Shown one piece after another: positions 1 through 7,709 of a stretch of DNA of 64,000 nucleotides (position 1 is its first letter; each line of letters starts with the position of its first letter). The stretch is from Pseudomonadota bacterium (GTDB taxonomy: Bacteria; Pseudomonadota; Gammaproteobacteria; Burkholderiales; Rhodocyclaceae). A model generated the notes under the pieces. It saw only the letters and a program-made list of their open reading frames with translations, did no database searches and was not told the origin of the DNA. The stretch is from positions 325,842 to 389,841 of the forward strand of contig JAFEDK010000019.1 in assembly GCA_018241665.1 (NCBI GenBank), written 5' to 3'. The position numbers and the translations under genes are program-made.

Positions 1-18
1 GCTCCTGTGGGCTGCTCC

Positions 19-88
19 TGTGGGGGCGAATTCATTCGCCCGCGGTGCTTGCGCCACGCGCGGAGGGCGAATGAATTCGCCCCCACAG
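19..88. repeat. REP-like palindromic repeat, copy 1
   Basis: Two arms of about 23 bp (left 19-41, reading CTGTGGGGGCGAATTCATTC and on; right 65-88) are near-perfect inverted complements around a 23-base loop. The same arms recur at 11219, 16624, 58203 and 58665, always in intergenic DNA. The rest of positions 1-290 holds no supported gene; the ORF running through it leftward is a shadow of the palindrome and of the downstream gene. Confidence 0.85.
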
Positions 89-290
89 CCTGTTGCCACC
101 CCGCTCGCTGGCAGCACGGGAGCATTGTCGAGCAGCACCGCCGCAATCCCCGCTAAGCGGGGTAAAAGCGTGTAAATGGCGGCTTGGCGGGCCTTGGCGC
201 GCGGTGCTAGCCTGACAGCAGCCCCCTGCCACTCCACGCCCATCCACGCCGCCGGCGCGATGACGGATGGCCCCGGCCGGAGAAACATCC

Positions 291-1064
291 ATGCCCCTGC
301 CCACCGCCCCGCGCGCCGTGCTGATCGACCTGGCCGGCGTGCTGCACATCGACGACCAGGCCATCCCCGGCGCGGTCGACGCCCTCAAGGCTCTGCGCGG
401 CCTCGGCCTGCCGCTGCGCTTCCTCACCAACACCACGCGCAGCCCGCGCGGGCGCATCGTCGCCAGCCTGAACAAGATGGGCTTCGACATCGCCCCCGAC
501 GAGATCCAGACCGCCGTGCTGGCCACCCGCCGGCTGGTGGCGCAGCGCGGCCTGCATCCCCACTACCTGGTCCACCCGGACATCGCCGGCGAGATCGGCA
601 CGAGCCACGCCACGCCGGACGCGGTGGTGATCGGCGACGCCGGCCCGCATTTCGGATACGACGCGCTGAACACCGTCTTCCGCCTGCTGATGCAGGGCCT
701 GCCCTTCATCGTGATGGCCCGCAACCGCTACTTCATGGCTGGGGACGGCCTCACCCTCGACATGGGCGCCTTCGTCGCCGGCCTGGAATACAGCAGCGGC
801 CGCCAGGCCGAGGTGGTCGGCAAGCCGGCCGAGCCCTTCTTCCGCGGCGTGCTCGACGAACTCGGCGTGGCCCCCGCCGACGCCGTGCTGATCGGCGACG
901 ACCTGGCCGACGACATCGGCGGCGCCCAGGCCGCCGGCATTCCCGGCATCCTGGTGCGCACCGGCAAGTTCCGTCCGGGCGACGAACAGCACCCCACCCA
1001 CCGCCCGGCCGCCGTGGTGGACGACTTCGCCGCCGCCGTCGCCCTGCTGGCGGCAAGCATCTGA
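291..1064 (+). CDS. HAD-superfamily phosphatase, HDHD2/LHPP type
   Basis: A 257-residue HAD hydrolase of the subgroup that includes NagD-like and HDHD2/LHPP phosphatases. Motif I is I-D13-L-A-G-V-L, motif II is TNTTRSPR, the motif III lysine sits in GKPAEPFF, and motif IV is IGDDLADDIGGAQAAG. The second acidic residue of the usual DxD is replaced by Ala, as in HDHD2/LHPP relatives that read D-L-S/I-S. The start at 291 is preferred over an in-frame ATG at 267 because GGAGA lies just upstream and homologues begin close to the first strand. The substrate is not predictable. It stands alone, convergent with the DUF4337 gene. Confidence 0.85.
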   Translation: MPLPTAPRAVLIDLAGVLHIDDQAIPGAVDALKALRGLGLPLRFLTNTTRSPRGRIVASLNKMGFDIAPDEIQTAVLATRRLVAQRGLHPHYLVHPDIAGEIGTSHATPDAVVIGDAGPHFGYDALNTVFRLLMQGLPFIVMARNRYFMAGDGLTLDMGAFVAGLEYSSGRQAEVVGKPAEPFFRGVLDELGVAPADAVLIGDDLADDIGGAQAAGIPGILVRTGKFRPGDEQHPTHRPAAVVDDFAAAVALLAASI

Positions 1065-1121
1065 AGCCCACCAGGCATCGTTGGCGACGCACTCATCGCC
1101 GCCTGCGGGATGCAAGGGCGC

Positions 1122-1652
1122 TTAGAGGAACCCCAGGAACCCATCCGCAAACAGCGCCACCCCCACCAGCCCAATGGGAATTGCCGTCCACCACACCCGC
1201 TTGGCCTTGACCAGGCCAGCCACCGAGTTGAGCAGGATCGCCACCTGCAGGAAGATCACTGCCAGGCCGAAGGGGCGGCCGTGCAGCTTGGCCTCGTCGC
1301 GCAGGGCCTCGAAGCCGCGGGCCTTGGCCTCGATGTCCTTCTTCTCCTGCTTGTAGCGTTCGATCTCCTTCTGGTACTCGGCGATCTTCTGCTGGTAGGC
1401 GGGCACCGCCGGATTGTCCGGCGGCAGGGCCATGGCCTGCAGGCGGAACTGCTCCACCTGCATCTCGAACAGGTGCTGCTTGGTGCTCTTGGCCTGGTAG
1501 AAGGACCACTGGTCCGAGGCCAGCGCCTGATTGACCACCCCCTGGGTCGAGAACGAACCGCCCTTGAAGGTGGACAGGGTCGCGCACACTGCCAGCACCA
1601 CGGTGGCCAGGGACATGCCGTTGAGCCACGGCTCCTTCTTTTCTTCGCTCAT
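1122..1652 (-). CDS. DUF4337 domain-containing membrane protein
   Basis: A 176-residue protein with an N-terminal transmembrane helix (about residues 10-30). The conserved DUF4337 segment follows, with GGSFSTQGVVNQALASDQW and FYQAKSTKQHLFEMQ. A charged coiled-coil-like stretch (about 75-125) comes next, and two C-terminal hydrophobic segments end at GFLGFL. The family is widespread in proteobacteria and has no established function. It is transcribed in the same direction as the histidine phosphatase upstream (48-base gap), so the two could be co-transcribed. Confidence 0.85.
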   Translation of the reverse strand: MSEEKKEPWLNGMSLATVVLAVCATLSTFKGGSFSTQGVVNQALASDQWSFYQAKSTKQHLFEMQVEQFRLQAMALPPDNPAVPAYQQKIAEYQKEIERYKQEKKDIEAKARGFEALRDEAKLHGRPFGLAVIFLQVAILLNSVAGLVKAKRVWWTAIPIGLVGVALFADGFLGFL

Positions 1653-1700
1653 GCTTCCAGCTTTCCTTGCTGCAAATACAGGCGGCGGATCACGCCGCCT

Positions 1701-2357
1701 TCACTCGACAACAGGCGGTGCCACGGTGGCAGCGGGCGCCAGCACCGCGCAGCCCTCGGGCAGCCCGTCCAGGCCCTGCTTTTCAACACTGAAACGGGCC
1801 ACCGGCGCGTCGTGGCCGGCCTGCTGCACGCGGATCACGTAGAGGCTGTCGTAATCGTCGTCGGCCCACTTGGGCACCGCCCTGGGGTCGGCGCCGAGGG
1901 TCCTGAGGAACAGGCGCGCCAGGGATTCGCCCCAGTGGTGTTCCCAGGCGATCACGTGGGTGCCCGCCTCCTGGGCCAGCACCTGGTGCACCAGCGGCTT
2001 GATGTCCTCCATGCCGCCGCCGAGGGTCACCGGCTTGCCGGCGCGGATCGCCAGCGGCTCGATGGTGGCCAGCGGGCGCACGTAGTTGAAGGGCACGCCC
2101 TTGTCCTTCTTCAGCACCCCCGGATTGGGCGCATACACCCCATCCGGCGCGCCGAAGCGCGACAGCAGCAGCGGCGCCAGCGCCAGCGAACGGTTGAGCC
2201 CCTGGCAGGTGAGCTGGCCCAGCCCGTCGGCGGGCTTCTCGCCGTGGCGCAGGATCACGATGGTCATGTCCGCAAAGGCCGGCGCAGCCGCCAGCCCGCA
2301 GGCCAGCGCCAGGCTCCGCAGCGCACTGCGCGCGGCAGCGGTTCGAACGAACTTCAT
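1701..2357 (-). CDS. Secreted histidine phosphatase family protein
   Basis: A 218-residue branch-2-like histidine phosphatase (phosphoglycerate mutase fold). An N-terminal signal peptide ends near AAPAFA, followed at once by the catalytic L-R-H-G-E motif (TIVILRHGEKP). A second conserved His occurs in HVIAWEHHWG. The start at 2357 (MKFVRTAA) is chosen because it gives a clean signal peptide. The open frame continues upstream to 2687 only because the 21-bp array there is stop-free in several frames. Probably periplasmic; substrate unknown. Confidence 0.8.
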   Translation of the reverse strand: MKFVRTAAARSALRSLALACGLAAAPAFADMTIVILRHGEKPADGLGQLTCQGLNRSLALAPLLLSRFGAPDGVYAPNPGVLKKDKGVPFNYVRPLATIEPLAIRAGKPVTLGGGMEDIKPLVHQVLAQEAGTHVIAWEHHWGESLARLFLRTLGADPRAVPKWADDDYDSLYVIRVQQAGHDAPVARFSVEKQGLDGLPEGCAVLAPAATVAPPVVE

Positions 2358-2494
2358 GTGAGTGGGCCCCAGTGGCAGCCCCACCGCCGGAATGGGGTGG
2401 GGCGATTCAAGAGGGGCGATCTTCCGGGATTTTTGCCGCGAAGGACAGGGGGCCGGGGGCCGTCCGGCAACCTGCCCGCGGCTGTGGATATTCA

Positions 2495-2765
2495 CTTTCC
2501 ATTTTTCGGGTGCGGAGCCCGAAGTTTCGGATTCGACCGCCGAAGTTTCGAGCTCCGGACTCGAATGTTCGAGCGCTGAATCCGAAACTTCGAGCTTGGA
2601 GCTCGAAACTTCGAGTCGCGGGCTCGAACATTCGAGCAGATCGGCCCAACATTCGACGATGGACACCGAAACTTCGAGTTCAAACACCGAAAGTCGGACA
2701 GTTACTTTCCATCACCGGAATAATGCCATCCGGTTTTCGGCAGACGATCCCGAAAGACGCGCTCG
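2495..2765. repeat. Array 1: about 13 palindromic units phased at exactly 21 bp
   Basis: Short palindromes are centred at 2524.5, 2545.5, 2566.5, 2587.5, 2608.5, 2629.5, 2650.5, 2671.5 and 2692.5. Each step is exactly 21 bp. Weaker in-phase units lie at 2503.5, 2713.5, 2734.5 and 2755.5. The core is CGAA-NN-TTCG, often extended to CTCGAA-NN-TTCGAG, for example CGAAGTTTCG at 2541-2550 and GAACATTCGAGC near 2629. The 8-11 bases between cores vary. Because 21 is a multiple of 3, all frames give heptapeptide-like repeats and few stops, which explains the overlapping ORFs here. The array fills most of the 2358-2785 gap between two leftward genes. No repeat unit is identical to another, so this is neither a simple satellite nor a CRISPR. 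Confidence 0.85.
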
Positions 2766-2785
2766 CCCCATCCAGCGCGCCGCCG

Positions 2786-3253
2786 TCAGGCCGTGGCTTC
2801 GGCCAGCTTGGCCTTGCGGCCGGGGTTGCGCACCAGCATCGCCTTGCGCAGGGTTTCGAGCCCCTCGCTCTTACCGTACATCTTCATCAGCGCATAGCCT
2901 TCCAGCATCGCCATGAGGATGTCGCTGCCCAGCGCCGTCTCGGTGTCTTCCGCCTTCGCCACCACCTCGCGCAGCCTCAGCAGGCGCGGCCGCAACGCAT
3001 CGAAGCTCGCGAAGTCGCGCTGCATCTCGGCCACCGAGAAACTCGGCGGCAGGATGTCCCGGTTGTGCTCCAGCACCAGCGCCGTCTGCCGGCAGAACTG
3101 CTCCGACTTGTCGCCCATCTTGCTCAGCGAGCGCATCTCGTCGGCCGTCAGGGTGATGAAGGGCGCAAAGATCTGCTCGATGGTGGTGAGCGCCTGATCC
3201 AGCGCGGCAAGGGCTTCGGCGGACAGATCGAGGGAAACGAGGTTCTGCGTCAT
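2786..3253 (-). CDS. Conserved hypothetical protein
   Basis: A 155-residue soluble, mostly helical protein (MTQNLVSLDLSAEALAALDQ...). It contains a conserved-looking LSKMGDKSEQFCRQT segment near residue 45-60 and an ALGSDILMAMLEGYALMK segment near residue 115-130. I recall similar uncharacterised proteobacterial proteins but no function. The start at 3253 is chosen over longer open frames because a GGAG sits 8-11 bases upstream and the upstream extension is low-complexity and Cys-rich. Array 1 lies just downstream of its stop codon. Confidence 0.7.
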   Translation of the reverse strand: MTQNLVSLDLSAEALAALDQALTTIEQIFAPFITLTADEMRSLSKMGDKSEQFCRQTALVLEHNRDILPPSFSVAEMQRDFASFDALRPRLLRLREVVAKAEDTETALGSDILMAMLEGYALMKMYGKSEGLETLRKAMLVRNPGRKAKLAEATA

Positions 3254-3445
3254 GGCGTAGCTCCGGGTGAGATTGGGAAGATCGCGCCGGGCAGGTCCGC
3301 AAGGCGGACAGGCATCGCCGGCGCGCCGGAATATTACGATGAGATTACGCACAAAGCATAAACAACAGCACATTCCCACCCTGGCTCGACGGGGAACGCT
3401 CCGTTTGAAGAGCTTGGGAAACGCGAGTCAGCCGCGGTGTCATGC

Positions 3446-3483
3446 CGACTGGGTCGCGGGCCCGGTGCGCCGCGACCCGGTCG
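3446..3483 (-). terminator. GC-rich hairpin after the catabolic operon
   Basis: An inverted repeat CGAC-t-GGGTCGCG / CGCGACCC-g-GTCG with a 12-base loop lies just past the stop codon of the DUF1329 gene, in the right place to end the leftward operon. No T-run follows on the minus strand, so it may be a 3'-end-protecting hairpin or a Rho-assisted terminator. Confidence 0.45.
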
Positions 3484-3501
3484 GACAGGATTCAATGCAC
3501 C

Positions 3502-4857
3502 TTATCGATCGGCGTCCGCGGCAGCGGCGTCACCGGTAAAGAACGACTCGTTCTTGCGGGACACCACCTTATAGGGTTCATCCTGGAACAAGCCCTGGAC
3601 CGTGCTCATCGTCCCCGCCTGAAGGTTGTAGATGGTCACCGGCTTGGCCAGCACCGCCGGCACGGCGGGGACGAAGAAAGTGGGAACCACCGAGCTTCGC
3701 CACAGCTTGCCCTCCGAATCATAGCCATCCATCAGCACCAGCAGCCAGGTGTCCTCGTCGAAGTAGTACTTGCGCTTGGGCACCGCGTGGCGCTTGCCGG
3801 AGACGACGGTGGCTTCCACTTCCCAGACGCGGTGCAGCTCCCACCGGAGCTTGTTCGAATTGAGGTGGAATTTGTCGAAGGCCTCGGATTCCTTTGCCGT
3901 CACGAGTTCGTTGTTGTTGTACGGGATATACATCTCCCGCTTGCCTACGAGCTTCCACTCGAAACGGTCCGGGTGCCCCATGAAGCCCATGACCTCGTCG
4001 AAGTAATTGGCGCCCGACGAGACGAAGTCGGGGGTGTCATAGGCCACGGTGGGCGCCCGGCGAACGCGGCGTTGCCCGACGAGATACTGCCAGGCCTGAC
4101 GCGGGAGCTTGGCGTTGATGCTGTCGCGCAGGACCAGGGACTCGCCGGCCTTGAACGGGGGCGCGGTGGTGTTGAAGCGCTGCAGGAAGTACTCCCCCGT
4201 CCAGTTCTTTGCCGAGCCGTCCTTGTAGTAGTAAGGGTGCTGGAAGAAATTGTCGGTGCGCGTGGCCATCGTCCGCGCGCCATTCGAGGTCCCGACGATG
4301 TTCTTGGAACCGAATTCGACGGACTCGGGCTCGATGCGGAGGATGTAGTTCCAGACCACCTCGATGCCGGTCTTGGGGATCGGGAACGGAATGCCGCCGA
4401 AGCAGCCCTCCACCGACATTCCGGCGTCCACGGTCTTGCAGCCGGTGGCGTTGCGGGCCGTTCCGTCATAGACGTACTGCGGCGCGACGGCCGTCCGGTG
4501 GGTGGGGAAGACATTGACGTGATAGCTGTCCGGGTATTTCTTCAGCAGCGCCATGGTGCCTTCGGAGAGCTTGCCCGCGTACTGGGCCATGTTCGACGCT
4601 GAGATCTGTACGGTGGGCTTTTCCCCCGGAAACAGATTGACCGGAATGTCGCCCACCCGGGATCCGCCGACTTTGCTGCTCCCGCCGCCGTTCCAGGCAG
4701 GGATGCTGCCGTCCTTGTTGCCGGCCTTCTCCCCGCCGAGAGGGGTCAGGACCGTCTTGAGCTGGGACGCCTCGTCTGCCGAGATGGCGGCGGCGGCCAG
4801 TTGGACCTGGAACAGCGTGCTGGCTACGGCCAGACCGATCATTGTTTTGCTCTTCAT
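3502..4857 (-). CDS. DUF1329 domain-containing exported protein
   Basis: A 451-residue protein with a signal peptide (MKSKTMIG... cleaved near LAAAA) and the DUF1329 pattern: SADEASQLKTVLTPLGGEKAGNKD near the mature start, PAWNGG, and YYFDEDTWLLVLMDGYD near residue 380. DUF1329 is related to the LolA/LolB lipoprotein-carrier fold and acts in the periplasm or outer membrane. Last gene of a four-gene leftward operon, 30 bases after the DUF1302 gene. The DUF1302-DUF1329 pair usually travels together near genes for uptake or turnover of hydrophobic compounds. A role in moving such a substrate across the envelope is an inference. Confidence 0.85.
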   Translation of the reverse strand: MKSKTMIGLAVASTLFQVQLAAAAISADEASQLKTVLTPLGGEKAGNKDGSIPAWNGGGSSKVGGSRVGDIPVNLFPGEKPTVQISASNMAQYAGKLSEGTMALLKKYPDSYHVNVFPTHRTAVAPQYVYDGTARNATGCKTVDAGMSVEGCFGGIPFPIPKTGIEVVWNYILRIEPESVEFGSKNIVGTSNGARTMATRTDNFFQHPYYYKDGSAKNWTGEYFLQRFNTTAPPFKAGESLVLRDSINAKLPRQAWQYLVGQRRVRRAPTVAYDTPDFVSSGANYFDEVMGFMGHPDRFEWKLVGKREMYIPYNNNELVTAKESEAFDKFHLNSNKLRWELHRVWEVEATVVSGKRHAVPKRKYYFDEDTWLLVLMDGYDSEGKLWRSSVVPTFFVPAVPAVLAKPVTIYNLQAGTMSTVQGLFQDEPYKVVSRKNESFFTGDAAAADADR

Positions 4858-4887
4858 GTTGGGATTCCTTGTTTGGCGGGAATGGGT

Positions 4888-6531
4888 TCAGAAGCTACGC
4901 TGAACCGACAGCGACACGAAATCGCGGTCGCCATGGAAGTTCTGATAGGAATTGAGACCGGTAGCCGTGGCGACGGAGCCCGCGGAGCCCACGTAATGGG
5001 TGTAGTTGAGCCCCAGCTGCCAGGCCTTCTGGTACACCGCCTTGGCACCGACGCTCACGCTGCCGCCATGCTCGGCCGGGAACAACACGCCGTTGACCGA
5101 CGAGCGCCCCCACAGGCCGTAACTCACCCCGACCGGCAATTGCAGGTCCGTCTCAGGCAGGACCTGGAAATACTCTGGCGTGAAGACGAACTGCAGCGCC
5201 CCCGCATCCCGCGTCGCATTGGGATCGAGCGCCTCGGGGTTGTCGGTGACACGCAGCCGGCGATTGAAGGCGAACTCGCCAATGAAGGACGCCCCGTCCC
5301 ACAGGGCATTGGCACCCAGCACGCTGATGGCCGACAGGTTCAGGTGCAACGTGTCGCCCTTGGGGAAACGGGCATTGCGGTCGCCATCCGCGGCGGGATC
5401 GTTGATCGGAAAGACAAAGCTGCCCGCTGCAACCAGAGGCATATTGGTCCGGTAGGACATTTCCCCCGCGACGTTGGTCTCGCCGACGAGGGTGCTGAAA
5501 CTCCCGCCCACCGTGCGGATGTTGCGCCCATAGACCATTACGTAGTCCTGCGGCACGACGCCGCCGGCCCCGGCATTGAAGCGGGCGTAGAACTGGGGCA
5601 GCTTCTCGTGGAAGGTCGCCGCGTAGAGCCCGAACTCGCTGTCGCCCGCCTTGAAGCGAAGCTGCATGCCACCCTGCCCCGAATTGCCGGGCTCGATGTC
5701 CTTGCCGCGCTTCGCCGGTCCGTAGGGGGTGTAGAGGATCTCTCCACCGTCATCCACGAAGTCGGCAAAGCTGAAATAGCTGCCCGCCGCCGGCAGCCGG
5801 GACTTGCGCCATTCCGGCTGGAGGTAGGCGCCAAAGATCACGTCGGGCGTGATCTGCAGCTGCACCGAGACCTGCCCGACCGGCCGGGCCACCTCCTTGA
5901 ACTGGGAGTTCGGCACCGACAGCGCACGGGCGAGGTCCAGCGGCGTCTGGGCCCCGGCAATGCCGTTGTTGCCGAAGAAGAGGCTCTCTCCATAAAGCTG
6001 GGTGAAACGCCCCACCTTGAGGTTGAGGTTCATCTCCCCCAGCGATTTCTTCGTATAGACGAAGGCGTCCAGCAATTCGGCGTTGCGGCCCTGGGCGATG
6101 CGGGTGTGCTTGTTGAATTCGTCGTAAGGCCCGGTCTGGTTCAGGCCGGGGGCATCGGCGGCGCTACGGTCGTTGTGGTGTTGATAGACGTCGTCGTACC
6201 AACCGGCGGCGCTGATCCGGAAGCCGCTGTCGCGCTTATAGCGCACCCCCAGTTCGGTGAGGATATCGACCCGGTTCGAGATGAGCCCCCGACCGAAATT
6301 GCGGTCGCCGTCATTGGTATTGACCTGCGGCGTCAATCCGGCGATGCCCGCCGGGGCGACACTCGAATTGACGCTGCGCACGCGCCAGGCCGTGCTGTAT
6401 TTGAACGTGTTGTCCCAGGAAATGGCCAGGTCCGGGGAGTCCGTCTCCACGTTGAAGGACAATGCCGGGCCGGACAGGGCCATGCCCGCGGCGGCACAGG
6501 CCACCGCCCTTGCCATGAGCTTCATTCGCAT
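4888..6531 (-). CDS. DUF1302 domain-containing outer-membrane protein
   Basis: A 547-residue protein with a signal peptide ending near SGPALS. The mature start, FNVETDSPDLAISWDNTFKY, is typical of DUF1302. Many alternating hydrophobic strands follow, and the C-terminal residue is Phe (VQRSF), as expected for a beta-barrel recognised by BamA. The start at 6531 is chosen over a GTG at 6537 because GGAAGG is correctly spaced for the ATG. It sits 15 bases after the Rieske oxygenase gene and 30 bases before the DUF1329 gene, so it is part of the same operon. Probable channel for a hydrophobic substrate; substrate unknown. Confidence 0.85.
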   Translation of the reverse strand: MRMKLMARAVACAAAGMALSGPALSFNVETDSPDLAISWDNTFKYSTAWRVRSVNSSVAPAGIAGLTPQVNTNDGDRNFGRGLISNRVDILTELGVRYKRDSGFRISAAGWYDDVYQHHNDRSAADAPGLNQTGPYDEFNKHTRIAQGRNAELLDAFVYTKKSLGEMNLNLKVGRFTQLYGESLFFGNNGIAGAQTPLDLARALSVPNSQFKEVARPVGQVSVQLQITPDVIFGAYLQPEWRKSRLPAAGSYFSFADFVDDGGEILYTPYGPAKRGKDIEPGNSGQGGMQLRFKAGDSEFGLYAATFHEKLPQFYARFNAGAGGVVPQDYVMVYGRNIRTVGGSFSTLVGETNVAGEMSYRTNMPLVAAGSFVFPINDPAADGDRNARFPKGDTLHLNLSAISVLGANALWDGASFIGEFAFNRRLRVTDNPEALDPNATRDAGALQFVFTPEYFQVLPETDLQLPVGVSYGLWGRSSVNGVLFPAEHGGSVSVGAKAVYQKAWQLGLNYTHYVGSAGSVATATGLNSYQNFHGDRDFVSLSVQRSF

Positions 6532-6546
6532 GATCACCTTCCCCGC

Positions 6547-7641
6547 TCAGGCGTGCTCGAGAACCTGGGAGCTGGACGCCCCCCCTTCGAGAGACGCGAC
6601 CTCATCGGCGATCACGCTGCGCAAGATCCGGCGGGCCCTCACCGCGCCCACATCGCTGGTGAGCAGGACCGGGTTCAGGCTCATCAGATCGGCATTGCCG
6701 ATCGCCACGTACTGCGCATCGACATAGGGGCCGTCCTCGTCCACGAAGGCGTCGTGCATACCCTTGACCTTGGCGGCGTTGTATTCGGCGTCCTCGACGA
6801 GGTGATTTCTGCGGGTCGCGAAGAAGTAGTGGGTCGTGCCGTCCGTTTCCGGCGTCGTGGTGTGCAGGTCGTACTGCCCCACGCAATGCTCGAGATCCAG
6901 CGCCCCATCGTCCTGGGTCGCGCCGATCTGCAGCTGGACGGTGGACGGCGCCATGAAGATCACTTCGACAAAATGCCGCGCCTCGGCCATCGGCTCGGGC
7001 AGGAACTGGTTCAGGATGAAGATCGGCGGGGTCTGCGTCCATTCCCAGCGGGTCGACACCGTGCTGTTCGTTTCCTTGATCTGCGGCACCTGGGGCGTGA
7101 GCTGCCCGCGGGTCGAGATGATTTCCCCATGCAGGTGGTCGACGTGGCTGAGATCCATCACGTTATCGGTGATCAGCTCGTAGTAGGTCTTCCGGTGCAT
7201 GTAGGTGTACCCCACGCCGTTGGGATGCCCTTCGGTGAGCGGGCCGACATCCGGCAGTTTCGATTCGTCGGCGGGCTCGTCGCCCATCCAGATCCAGATG
7301 AAGCCGTAGCGCTCGCTCAGCGGAAAGCTGCGGACCCGTGCCGCGCGGGGAATGTGGCCGTTGCCATGGGGATTGCGATTGCACGCGCCGCTGCAATCGA
7401 ACTTGAGGCCGTGGTATTTGCACACCACATCGTCACCATTGCGCACGCCCATGCTGAGCGGCACGAAGCGGTGCGGGCAGCGATCCAGCAACGCCACCGG
7501 GCTTCCATCCTGCGTGCGGTAGATCAGCACGGGGGTGTTGAGAAGCTTGCGGGCGAACAGGCCCTCCGGCCCCACCTCCGATGACAGGGCCGCTACATAC
7601 CACGCGTTCTTCAGGTACGTGACGCTTCGTGTTGTCTCCAT
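6547..7641 (-). CDS. Rieske non-heme iron oxygenase, VanA-like
   Basis: A 364-residue oxygenase component of the vanillate O-demethylase/related aromatic monooxygenase group. The Rieske [2Fe-2S] motif is C55-P-H57 and C74-K-Y-H77. The mononuclear iron site is D163-L-S-H166-x4-H171 within DNVMDLSHVDHLHG, preceded by the usual conserved Asn. Start at 7641 with CTGGAG six to eight bases upstream. It follows the reductase gene by 68 bases and is its natural electron acceptor. Such enzymes hydroxylate or demethylate aromatic or alicyclic substrates in the cytoplasm. The sequence does not settle whether the substrate is a methoxylated aromatic. An open frame that runs on upstream through the reductase is a shadow. 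Confidence 0.9.
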   Translation of the reverse strand: METTRSVTYLKNAWYVAALSSEVGPEGLFARKLLNTPVLIYRTQDGSPVALLDRCPHRFVPLSMGVRNGDDVVCKYHGLKFDCSGACNRNPHGNGHIPRAARVRSFPLSERYGFIWIWMGDEPADESKLPDVGPLTEGHPNGVGYTYMHRKTYYELITDNVMDLSHVDHLHGEIISTRGQLTPQVPQIKETNSTVSTRWEWTQTPPIFILNQFLPEPMAEARHFVEVIFMAPSTVQLQIGATQDDGALDLEHCVGQYDLHTTTPETDGTTHYFFATRRNHLVEDAEYNAAKVKGMHDAFVDEDGPYVDAQYVAIGNADLMSLNPVLLTSDVGAVRARRILRSVIADEVASLEGGASSSQVLEHA

Positions 7642-7709
7642 TTTTTTCTCCAGGTGTGAATCCCGGGCGACAGGCCCGGTAATGACATGTGGCGATACAG
7701 CCGCCACGT

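Noticed and set aside
1701-2687. Longer histidine phosphatase starting at 2687
   Set aside because: The extension is the heptad-coding 21-bp array and would bury the signal peptide.
2495-2765. CRISPR array
   Set aside because: The repeats are 21-bp periodic palindromic cores with 8-11 variable bases between them; there are no identical 25-35 bp repeats with unique spacers and no cas genes in the window.
2372-3361. 329-residue ORF on the plus strand
   Set aside because: It covers array 1 and the antisense of the hypothetical gene at 2786-3253; its repeats follow from the 21-bp period.
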